Notes under the pieces: model-generated
Told to the model about the DNA's origin: nothing
The model's database searches: none
What the model saw: the letters and a program-made list of their open reading frames with translations, nothing else
Assembly (NCBI GenBank): GCA_045105075.1
Contig: JBGCDD010000258.1
Location: forward strand, 1-30,559
Length of the DNA stretch: 30,559 bases
Origin: JBGCDD01 sp045105075
GTDB taxonomy: Bacteria > Pseudomonadota > Alphaproteobacteria > Rhodobacterales > Rhodobacteraceae
Direction of reading: 5' to 3'
Translations under genes and position numbers: made by a program
Shown: positions 24,099-30,559 of the stretch, piece after piece
Numbering within the stretch: position 1 is the first letter of the stretch
Layout: the number at the start of each line of letters is the position of its first letter

Positions 24099-25079
24099 AT
24101 GAAAATTTGTATTTTTGGCGCCGGTGCAATCGGTGGCTATATGGGCGCTAAACTTGCGCAAGCGGGGGCGGATGTGAGCCTTGTGGCCCGTGGCCCCCAC
24201 CTTAAGGCGATGCGTGAAAATGGCCTGCGCTTGATCGAGGAAAGCGGTGAGACGACCGTAAATGTCACCGCGTCGGACAATGCCGCCGACCTGGGCCCAC
24301 AGGATTACGTGATTGTCACGCTCAAGGCGCATTCCGTTCCGGCAGTCGTGCCGCATATGCAGCCGCTGATCAGCGACACCACAACCATCGTATCGGGCGT
24401 GAACGGCGTGCCGTGGTGGTATTTCCACAAGATCGGTGGACCGCTTGAGGGGACACGACTGGCCACCATTGATCCCGGCGACGCCCAATGGGATGGCTTT
24501 GGGCCAGACCGCGTGCTGGGCTGTGTTGTCTATCCGGCGGCGGAAGTGATCGAGCCGGGCGTGGTCAAGCACATCGAAGGCAACCGCTTTTCCCTTGGAG
24601 AGCCCGACGGGTCAAAATCGGACCGCGCGCTGGCGCTTTCCAAAGCGCTGTCTGCTGCCGGGCTCAAGGCCCCTGTCCGCCCAAAGATCCGTGATGAAAT
24701 TTGGGTCAAGCTTTGGGGCAACCTGTCTTTCAACCCGATTTCGGTGCTTACGCACGCGACACTCGATACGCTGTGCACCGATGCAGGGACGCGCGAGGTG
24801 GCTCGCAATATGATGCTCGAAGCGCAAACGATTGCGGAAAAGCTGGGTGTCAAATTTCCCATCGATGTCGACCGTCGCATCCAAGGCGGCGCCGATGTGG
24901 GAGCCCACCGCACGTCGATGCTTCAGGATCTTGATCAGGGGCGCCCAATGGAAATCGACGCGCTTGTCGGGTCCGTCAAAGAACTGGGCCGCGTGACCCA
25001 GACGCCAACGCCAACCATCGACACAGTCCTGTCCTTGGTTGCACTGCGCGGGAAAGTTGCCGGACTTTACACCGGCTGA
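24099..25079 (+). CDS. ketopantoate reductase (PanE/ApbA) family dehydrogenase
   Basis: The 326-residue protein begins MKICIFGAGAIGGYMGAKLA, the GxGxxG NADPH-binding motif of the family. It continues with YVIVTLKAHSVPAVV, the segment TIVSGVNGVPWWYF, and the C-terminal domain containing the presumed catalytic lysine in DEIWVKLWGNLSFNPIS. Family members reduce 2-oxo acids such as 2-dehydropantoate; catabolic paralogues act on other 2-hydroxy/2-oxo acids. AAGGAG lies 8 bases before the start, and the gene follows the CoA ligase by 10 bases, so the two are cotranscribed. This context favours a catabolic 2-hydroxyacid dehydrogenase over pantothenate biosynthesis. That choice is inference. Confidence 0.88.
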   Translation: MKICIFGAGAIGGYMGAKLAQAGADVSLVARGPHLKAMRENGLRLIEESGETTVNVTASDNAADLGPQDYVIVTLKAHSVPAVVPHMQPLISDTTTIVSGVNGVPWWYFHKIGGPLEGTRLATIDPGDAQWDGFGPDRVLGCVVYPAAEVIEPGVVKHIEGNRFSLGEPDGSKSDRALALSKALSAAGLKAPVRPKIRDEIWVKLWGNLSFNPISVLTHATLDTLCTDAGTREVARNMMLEAQTIAEKLGVKFPIDVDRRIQGGADVGAHRTSMLQDLDQGRPMEIDALVGSVKELGRVTQTPTPTIDTVLSLVALRGKVAGLYTG

Positions 25080-25388
25080 GGCACTGTCATGGGTCAAACG
25101 GTGATCACCCGCATCATTGGGCGTTTCTCACCTGCTCGCAAAAAAGATGTGGGGCACCGTTATGCGCCCATCGGTTGAGTGTGGTGCTGCGACCCAAGCG
25201 ACGGCACGTGTTGTTTGCTTGGCAAGCAATCTGTGGTTGCTGTTTGAACTACCTTCTGCGTCCGGACGCTGACGCAAGTTGCAAAGTGTTGCCTGTCGTT
25301 TGTCGACACGAAAGAGATGGAGGCGCGCGCGACCTTCCCCCGCGTCTGTTGTTAGAAAACAACATGTTATCTGGCGAGGGGACTCGAT
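25080..25388. other. intergenic region with hairpin, possible left end of an IS30 relic
   Basis: No gene is supported in these ~310 bases. A perfect hairpin (TGTTGTT, loop AGAA, AACAACA) at 25347-25364 lies 25 bases ahead of the IS30-type transposase start. The left terminal repeat of the element may be in this region, but without the other end I could not define it. Confidence 0.35.
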
Positions 25389-25897
25389 ATGGGCACTGTT
25401 TACATCGAGCTGAGTATTACAGAACGGCGTAGAATTGAGCGCTGGAGGCATGCAAAGGTCTCTGTCGATGAAATGGCGTGTTTTGAAGCGTTGTCGTTCG
25501 ACAGTCTTTGGCGAGCTTGAGCGCCAGTGAAGAAATCATGCCGGTTTGCGACGGTGCCGCTGCGCACCTGATGCACGCGGATCGTCTTGCCCGGCCGCGC
25601 AAGTTGATCAAACATCCTGAGCTGTGCAACCGGGGGGTTGAACGCATCAAAAACGGTTGGATGCCGGAGCAGATCGACGATCGGATGATCCACGAAGGCG
25701 CACCGCTCAGAGTTTGGCAGGTGACGATCCATCGGTACACTTCTTCCAAAGAAGGTCAGCGTGACGATCTGTGGTGGTCTCTGGCGACGTATCGTGTCAC
25801 CCGGCGGTCCTGTCGCACCAGAAGACGCAGTGAACCCAAGTTCCACCGAGAAGTCAGCATCCTGTTGGGTTCGGATGACGTGGCCCATCGTCGCCAG
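25389..25897 (+). mobile_element. IS30-family transposase fragment (frameshifted, 3' part lost)
   Basis: The ATG at 25389 opens MGTVYIELSITERRRIERW, typical of the IS30 N-terminus. After EMA the frame shifts by one base, and the helix-turn-helix continues as RVLKRCRSTVFGELERQ to a stop near 25495. A third frame from about 25580 then gives RKLIKHPELCNRGVERIKNGW, PEQIDDRMIHEGAPLRVW, TIHRYTSSKEGQRDDLW and DDVAHRRQ, all recognisable IS30 core. The sequence breaks off before the DDE catalytic domain and passes in frame into a nucleotidyltransferase gene. The element is therefore dead: at least two frameshifts, no catalytic core and no right end. Confidence 0.82.
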
Positions 25898-26667
25898 TCC
25901 GATCAAGACAATTGCCTTATTCTGTCTGATGACGTGACAGACGCGCAGATGCCCTGGTTTGCCGAATGCGCCAAGTTTGTCAGCGATGGCCTTGATACCT
26001 GTGGTTATTTTTACTGCCCCGGCGACGTGATGGCGTCAAATCCGCGTTGGTGCCAGCCACTTCGGGTTTGGCGCGGCTCCTTCCAAAGCTGGATCTCGCG
26101 GCCAAACCCAGAGGCGCAAATGCTGGCCTGGGTCATGTTTGACCTGCGCCCGATCGGCGGGGAAGAAACGCTTTTTGAAAGCCTGCGACAGTTCACGCTT
26201 CAAGCGGCGTCAGAAACCTCGATCTTTGTGGCCCATATGATTTCCAACGCCCTCACGCATCAGCCACTGTTGGGTCTTTTGCGTGGTCTCGCCACCATCC
26301 GCTTGGGCGAACACCGCAGCCGGCCGGACCTTAAGCACAATGGCGTTGTCCCTGTGGCCGACCTGGGCCGCGCTTACGCGCTGCAGGGGCAGTTGATCCC
26401 GGTGAACACCCGTTCAGGACTGGTTGGCGCAATCGACGCGGCTGTGATCTCCAAAACCGGGGCACGGATCTGCTGTATGCCTATGATTTGATTGCTGATC
26501 TGCGCCTTGAACATCAGGCGAAACAAATCAAAGCGGGTAGAACGCCTGACAATGACCTCACCCCATCAAACCTTTCGGATTTTGAGCGCAGCCACTTTCG
26601 GGACGCATTTGGTGTCGTCAAGACGATGCAAGCTGCGTTGGGATCAGGCAAAGCGACTTTAAGTTAA
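25898..26667 (+). pseudogene. DUF294-type nucleotidyltransferase, 3' fragment with a frameshift
   Basis: Directly after the IS30 fragment the frame reads SDQDNCLILSDDV, then LDTCGYFYCPGDVMASNPRW, the segment WVMFDLRPIGGEETLF, HMISNALTHQPLLG and DLKHNGVVPVADLGRAYAL. These match the GlnD-like nucleotidyltransferase domain of DUF294/CBS proteins, starting exactly at the catalytic SDQDN. The frame ends at 26491, but a +1 shift near 26460 restores family sequence (TDLLYAYDLIADLRLEHQ, then LTPSNLSDFERSHFRDAFG) to a TAA at 26665-26667. The cyclic-nucleotide-binding, CBS and GS-motif parts expected upstream are missing, replaced by the IS relic. It is almost certainly non-functional. Confidence 0.82.
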
Positions 26668-27243
26668 ACACATGTTTGTAGAACGGATTGCCACCGTTTT
26701 TGCAGGGATGATCGCCATGACCATTTCGAATGAATGCACGCGGTTCAAGCGTACGGCCGAGCGTTTGCCAGAGGGGGTCGAGATCGCCGTGACCGTCCAG
26801 GAGCAAAGCTGGACACGTCCCTGCACGCAGCTTTGGCCCTATACAAAGCGATTTTCCGCGACCGACGTCGCAACCAAGCGAACCAATGACAACCTGCCTG
26901 ATCAGCGTCTGGATGACGTTTACTCCTTTGGTCGCTGGTCCGGGGTCAATCAGGCCCCGATGCTGTTTGATTGTGCCTGCACCCGGTTTTCAGTGCTGAT
27001 TGATGGCGCCTGCTAAAGCGCGCCTTGATGCAGAAGAACAAGGTCCGCCGTTATTCGGCATCTATATCGGGCCGAAAAACAGAGCCAGGCCGCGCAGAGT
27101 GAATGGATTGCAGTCGTCTGACGCCATTTTCCTGCGCCGGGACCAGCATATTGCGAAATCTTATGGCAAAATAAGGACTATAAATTTTCCAAATTTTTCG
27201 ACCAATGCTAACTTTGCCAAAATCCATGCTTTTAGGGCTAGAA
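26668..27243. other. decayed or intergenic stretch before the TIM-barrel gene
   Basis: A 114-codon plus-strand frame (26672-27016, starting MFVERIATVFAGMIAM) exists, but it has no ribosome-binding site and no recognisable family, and other frames look partly protein-like (LHAALALYKAIFRDRR), which suggests a frameshifted relic continuing the pseudogene region. From about 27150 the sequence becomes AT-rich and probably holds the promoter of the next operon. Confidence 0.4.
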
Positions 27244-27981
27244 ATGAACCGACAAGACTTTCGAAGAAAGTTCGCTGCCTCAGGTCCCGTTATCCTTCCC
27301 GTCATTCATGTGCTTGACAGCGAACAGGCAAAAAGAAACATCGAGACAGCGATAACCGGCGGCTGTGCCGGTGTCTTTTTGATCAATCACGATTTTGAAA
27401 AAGAAAAACTGGTCCCGATCATCAAAGAGATGCGCCAGGCGTTTCCGGACGTTTGGATTGGGGTCAATTTTCTGGCTGTCACTGGCAAATTCGCCTTTCC
27501 TATTCTGGGCGATTTGCAAGCGGACGGTGTTCAGGTTGACGGCTATTGGGCGGATGACGCACGCATAGATGAACGCCGGTCCGAGGATGACCAACCCGAA
27601 GCAGATGAAATCGCTGCAATTCGAGCGTCGAGCGGTTGGGACGGTTTGTACATCGGCGGCACAGCGTTCAAAAAACAGCGCGATGTTGACCCCGCGCATT
27701 ACGCCAAAAGTGCGCGCATCGCGACCGGTTACATGGATGTTGTGGTCACGTCCGGTATTGCCACAGGTCACGCAGCAGATGTCGGTAAAATCGAGATATT
27801 CCGCGAAAACTGCGGACCGACCCCGCTTGGTCTCGCCTCTGGTATCACCCCGCAGAACGCCGCGCACTACGCCGATAAGGTTGATCTTTTTATGGTGGCG
27901 ACGGGCATCAATTTTGAAGGGGATTTTTACAATGTCGATCCCGAGCGCCTGACGCATCTCATGGACCTCACACAGAATTAA
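27244..27981 (+). CDS. BtpA/SgcQ-like TIM-barrel protein
   Basis: From the ATG at 27244 (after AGGG) the product has 245 residues; ATGs at 27205 and 27226 in the same frame lack a ribosome-binding site. Beta/alpha-barrel features are plain: VILPVIHVLDSEQAKRNIE, GGCAGVFLINHDF, DVWIGVNFLAVTG, ADGVQVDGYWADDARID, WDGLYIGGTAF, VVVTSGIATGHAADVGK (166-182), PLGLASGITPQNAAHYADKV (194-213) and ATGINFEGDFYNVDPERL. The SGxATG, LASGIT-N and VDPER pattern resembles BtpA/SgcQ proteins, whose reaction is not established to my knowledge; the phosphate-binding type loops suggest a phosphorylated sugar or nucleotide-like ligand. It is cotranscribed with a phosphoribosyltransferase 13 bases downstream. Confidence 0.75.
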   Translation: MNRQDFRRKFAASGPVILPVIHVLDSEQAKRNIETAITGGCAGVFLINHDFEKEKLVPIIKEMRQAFPDVWIGVNFLAVTGKFAFPILGDLQADGVQVDGYWADDARIDERRSEDDQPEADEIAAIRASSGWDGLYIGGTAFKKQRDVDPAHYAKSARIATGYMDVVVTSGIATGHAADVGKIEIFRENCGPTPLGLASGITPQNAAHYADKVDLFMVATGINFEGDFYNVDPERLTHLMDLTQN

Positions 27982-27994
27982 TGGAGAACATCAA

Positions 27995-28615
27995 ATGACA
28001 AACGACAAAGGACCCAGAGACGACCGGTGGTACTTTTCTCTCATGGCGCCCAACACAAAGGGCGACAAATTTGCATGGCTGGACCCGACCTCGATCTACA
28101 TCAACGGCAAGGCCTATCACGATCTGCTGGATGATCTATGTGCCGATTTGGATGCGGACGAAATTGATGTTGTTGCAGGCCTTGATGCCATGGGGTTTGT
28201 TCTGGCGGCTGGCATCGCTGCGCGGATCGGGCGAGGCTTTCTGCCGATCCGCAAGGCCGGCAAACTGTGTGTGGAAACCGACAGCGCGTCGATGACAAAT
28301 TATTCGGGTCAAACACAGGCGATGGAGATGCGTTTGCCTGCTTTCGCCCCCCAAACACGGGTCTTGTTGGTGGACCAATGGGTCGAAACCGGCGGAACCA
28401 TGCACGGTGCCGTGCAGTTGGTCGAACAGCAGCAAGGCACAGTGGCCGGCATGGTGGCCGTCGTCATGGAAGACAACGAAAACACGGCACAGTATCGCAA
28501 GAAGTACAAATGCGTCACGGCCATTCAACCCAACACGGAATGGCAGCGCCAAGCCAACGCGCAATATCTGGAAAGCTTCAAGACCTACAAACCCGAACAG
28601 GCGTTTCCAGTTTAG
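27995..28615 (+). CDS. PRPP-type phosphoribosyltransferase (adenine phosphoribosyltransferase-like)
   Basis: The 206-residue protein has the type I phosphoribosyltransferase fold: an early hood segment (DVVAGLDAMGFVLAAGIAARIG), the flexible-loop region GFLPIRKAGKLCVETDSAS, and the PRPP loop VLLVDQWVETGGT at 123-135. The loop resembles that of APRT (VLLVDDLLATGGT) except that the second acidic residue is Gln and the next positions are W-V-E. A good ribosome-binding site (GGAG) lies in the 13-base gap after the TIM-barrel gene. The enzyme probably transfers phosphoribose to or from a nucleobase-like compound in the cytoplasm. The pairing with a BtpA-like barrel suggests a joint pathway rather than general purine salvage. 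Confidence 0.85.
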   Translation: MTNDKGPRDDRWYFSLMAPNTKGDKFAWLDPTSIYINGKAYHDLLDDLCADLDADEIDVVAGLDAMGFVLAAGIAARIGRGFLPIRKAGKLCVETDSASMTNYSGQTQAMEMRLPAFAPQTRVLLVDQWVETGGTMHGAVQLVEQQQGTVAGMVAVVMEDNENTAQYRKKYKCVTAIQPNTEWQRQANAQYLESFKTYKPEQAFPV

Positions 28616-28680
28616 GATGTGATCCTATTTTGGTTCTTTATGGTTTCCTAAGTGCAATTTGCTTTGCTAATGTCGGTGCC

Positions 28681-29565
28681 ATGCGGATCGTCAACCTTTC
28701 AACAGAGCTTTTGCGCACTTTCATAACCGTTATCGAAGTGTCGAGCTTTACGCGCGCCGCAGAGATTTTGGGCAGAACGCAGCCTGCGATCAGCTTGCAG
28801 GTGAAGCGGCTGGAGCAGACGGTTGGCTATGGCCTCATCGTGCGAAAGGGCAAGGACATTTCTTTGACCGAGCGCGGTGAGGCATTGGCGATCCATGCCC
28901 GCCAAATCCTGCGCTTGAACGATCTTGCAATGGTGCAGTTCGAGCAACCAAATCCATCTGCCAAATTGCGTGTCGGGTTGCCGGTGGATTATGCCGTGAA
29001 CACGCTTCAATCCTGCCTGACGGACGTGGTCCGACGCTACAGCGAGGTTCAGATCGAAATACGCTGTGATCTGTCCAAGCATCTTCTGTCCGCTTTGCGC
29101 AGCAACGACATCGATATCGCGGTTGCCCTGTTCGATGGGGACGATCAGCAGTTTCTGTTCCGCAACTGGAAGGAGCAACCCAATTGGGTTGGGGCCACGG
29201 ATTTCGAGATCCCTGAGGGGGCCGATATTCCACTGGTTGTGCATCCCTACGGCTGTGTCTACCGCGACCGGATGGCCAATGCGTTGAAACTGGCCGGAAA
29301 AAGCTGGCGCATCGCATTCTCAAGCCCTGGAATCGGCGGGGTTCAACGGGCTGTACATGATGGGTTGGGCCTGTCTTGTCTAACGGTTCCCACTGTTCTG
29401 AGCGGCATGCGCAAGTTCTCAGAAAAAGACGGCCTTCCTGTTTTGCCGCCTTTGCACATTGGCCTGTTCGCGCGTCAGGCACAGTTGGGCGCAGGCGGGT
29501 ACGCCGCAATCGATGCCATCGTGAAGACGCTGGAAGCACAATCTTCAGACACTCCATTTGCATAA
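28681..29565 (+). CDS. LysR-family transcriptional regulator
   Basis: The 294-residue protein starts at the ATG at 28681, where the LysR N-terminus begins (STELLRTFITVIEVSSFTRAAEIL). The frame is open far upstream, but that part overlaps the previous gene. The helix-turn-helix is QPAISLQVKRLEQTVG at about residues 36-51, followed by LTERGEAL. The effector domain starts at KLRVGLPVDYAVNTL and ends in HIGLFARQ; about 290 residues is typical. It lies 65 bases after the phosphoribosyltransferase gene and 149 bases before the solute-binding-protein gene. It may control either. No strong ribosome-binding site is seen. Confidence 0.93.
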   Translation: MRIVNLSTELLRTFITVIEVSSFTRAAEILGRTQPAISLQVKRLEQTVGYGLIVRKGKDISLTERGEALAIHARQILRLNDLAMVQFEQPNPSAKLRVGLPVDYAVNTLQSCLTDVVRRYSEVQIEIRCDLSKHLLSALRSNDIDIAVALFDGDDQQFLFRNWKEQPNWVGATDFEIPEGADIPLVVHPYGCVYRDRMANALKLAGKSWRIAFSSPGIGGVQRAVHDGLGLSCLTVPTVLSGMRKFSEKDGLPVLPPLHIGLFARQAQLGAGGYAAIDAIVKTLEAQSSDTPFA

Positions 29566-29580
29566 GCGCCCATTATGCAA
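29558..29580. promoter_or_regulatory. inverted repeat TTGCATAA-N7-TTATGCAA at the lysR stop
   Basis: A perfect 8-base inverted repeat with a 7-base spacer includes the lysR stop codon (29563-29565). It overlaps a smaller palindrome, ATGCAAGCAT, at 29575-29584; ATGCAA recurs at 29614-29619. A hairpin TAGCC-TTTC-GGCTA lies at 29621-29634. The sites lie in the promoter region of the solute-binding-protein gene and could be LysR or other operator sites. The hairpin lacks a T-run, so a terminator is less likely. Confidence 0.4.
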
Positions 29581-29714
29581 GCATATCAACGATAAATTTC
29601 CAAAAAGTGCGTTCATGCAATAGCCTTTCGGCTAGTGTGAATTGAATGTGACGATTCAGAAAAGCGACGTAGTGCTCAACCTAGTAATAATGAGCAACCA
29701 ACCGGGAGACGACG

Positions 29715-30559
29715 ATGACCAAGACGACACCAAAATCAGTGATGAGCGCACCAAGCCGGCGCCAACTGCTCAAAGCGGGCGGTGCAGCCGTTCTGACGAC
29801 ACCTTTTGTGAGCCGCGCATGGGCTGCCACCACCGAGATCAACATGCTGGCGTGGTACGGCCACGGGGAACCTGACATGGTTGCGGAATACGAAGCGGCA
29901 AACAACGTCAAGTTCGTCCCCAAGTACTATGCCGGCGGCGACAACATGCTGGCGTTGATCGCGCAATCCCCGCCCGGCACCTATGATCTGATCCTGTCGG
30001 ACGGCGAATTTGTGCAGCAGCTGAACCTGGCCGGTTACATCGACGAAATGAACCCCGCTGACTATCCGTTGGATGACATGCTGCACGAGGACTTTACTCA
30101 GTTTCCGGGTCACTGGGCCGACGGCAAAATGTATTCGATGATGCTGCGCGGCGGGCATCTGGGCGTGTCCTACAACAAGAATTCTGTGACCGCCGAAGAA
30201 GCCACAAGCTATGAATGCTTCTGGAAGCCCGAGCTGGCCGGCAAGGTGGGCCACTTTGATTGGCACCTGCCAACTCTGGGCATGATGAGCCTTTACAACG
30301 GCAATGGCGCAAACCTGTGGGATCTGGACGATGCCAAATGGGCCGCGGTGCAGGAAACTACCATGGGTCTGCGCAAACAGGGCGGGGGGTTCTTTGACTA
30401 TGGCGGCACGTTCAACGGCCTGAAAAACGGCGAGATGCAGGCGATGGTCGGCATCGGTGACTGGATCACCGGCGTTCTGGAAAAAGACGGCGCGCCCGTG
30501 GCGTCCGTTATTCCCAAAGAAGGCGGCATCCAGTTCACCGAGAGCTATTCCATCGGCAA
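29715..30559 (+). CDS. ABC transporter solute-binding protein, PotD-like (partial, runs off the right edge)
   Basis: From the ATG at 29715, with GGGAG about 6 bases before it, 281 codons are open to the end of the window. The N-terminus carries a twin-arginine signal (SRRQLLKAGGAAVLTTPF, then SRAWAA). The mature part resembles iron/polyamine-type periplasmic binding proteins: INMLAWYGHGEPDMVAEYE, ALIAQSPPGTYDLILSDG, YIDEMNPADYP, LGVSYNKNSV and ECFWKPELAGKVG. It should deliver a polyamine or similar cation to an ABC importer whose other genes would lie to the right, outside the window. It is 149 bases after lysR on the same strand. Confidence 0.9.
   Translation, partial: MTKTTPKSVMSAPSRRQLLKAGGAAVLTTPFVSRAWAATTEINMLAWYGHGEPDMVAEYEAANNVKFVPKYYAGGDNMLALIAQSPPGTYDLILSDGEFVQQLNLAGYIDEMNPADYPLDDMLHEDFTQFPGHWADGKMYSMMLRGGHLGVSYNKNSVTAEEATSYECFWKPELAGKVGHFDWHLPTLGMMSLYNGNGANLWDLDDAKWAAVQETTMGLRKQGGGFFDYGGTFNGLKNGEMQAMVGIGDWITGVLEKDGAPVASVIPKEGGIQFTESYSIG

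Noticed and set aside
25400..25906. Minus-strand 168-codon frame opposite the IS30 relic
   Set aside because: The plus strand reads clear IS30 transposase sequence, so this is an antisense shadow.
26672..27016. 114-codon plus-strand frame after the nucleotidyltransferase relic
   Set aside because: No ribosome-binding site and no recognisable family; several frames look partly coding, more like decayed DNA than a gene.

Overview
The window reads as a chromosomal segment of a marine alphaproteobacterium, most likely a Roseobacter-clade Rhodobacteraceae. The basis is moderately high GC, an RTX protein with a head domain of the kind I know from that group, a tripartite tricarboxylate (TTT) transporter, an IS30-type transposase remnant and the gene content overall. 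No rRNA, tRNA or CRISPR array was seen.

Left part (1-12.2 kb, mostly minus strand). An RTX calcium-binding protein runs off the left edge. Behind it lies about 0.9 kb of decayed DNA that holds a degenerate second copy of the RTX head domain. Next is a compact three-gene minus-strand operon: a probable outer-membrane protein, a small exported protein, and a 1382-residue protein that joins a signal peptide, a long HEAT-repeat array, a membrane segment, a NACHT/STAND-type P-loop NTPase and a class III nucleotidyl cyclase. A second minus-strand operon follows: SAM methyltransferase, truncated hemoglobin, and a PAS-coiled-coil adenylate cyclase. Divergent from it is a regulator with an OmpR-type winged helix, a TolB-like domain and TPR repeats. 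Two cAMP-type cyclases with different sensory modules therefore sit next to each other, one paired with a stand-alone heme protein. This is the part of the window most likely to contain an undescribed system.

Middle (12.2-25.1 kb). A fused-subunit aconitase X-type dehydratase and a class IV aminotransferase lie on the minus strand. Divergent from them is a Tat-exported multicopper oxidase preceded by a striking palindrome. A plus-strand catabolic block follows: FAH-family enzyme, universal stress protein, TctC-TctB-TctA carboxylate transporter, an oxalate-CoA-ligase-like AMP-forming ligase and a ketopantoate-reductase-like dehydrogenase. The transporter and the last two enzymes plausibly import and activate a small carboxylic acid.

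Right part (25.1-30.6 kb). A relic region comes first: an IS30-family transposase fragment fused to the 3' part of a DUF294-type nucleotidyltransferase gene, which is itself frameshifted. Then come a BtpA/SgcQ-like TIM-barrel gene coupled to a PRPP-type phosphoribosyltransferase, a LysR regulator, and the start of a Tat-exported PotD-like ABC solute-binding protein that runs off the right edge.

All assignments come from reading the translated sequence by eye. No database search was possible.
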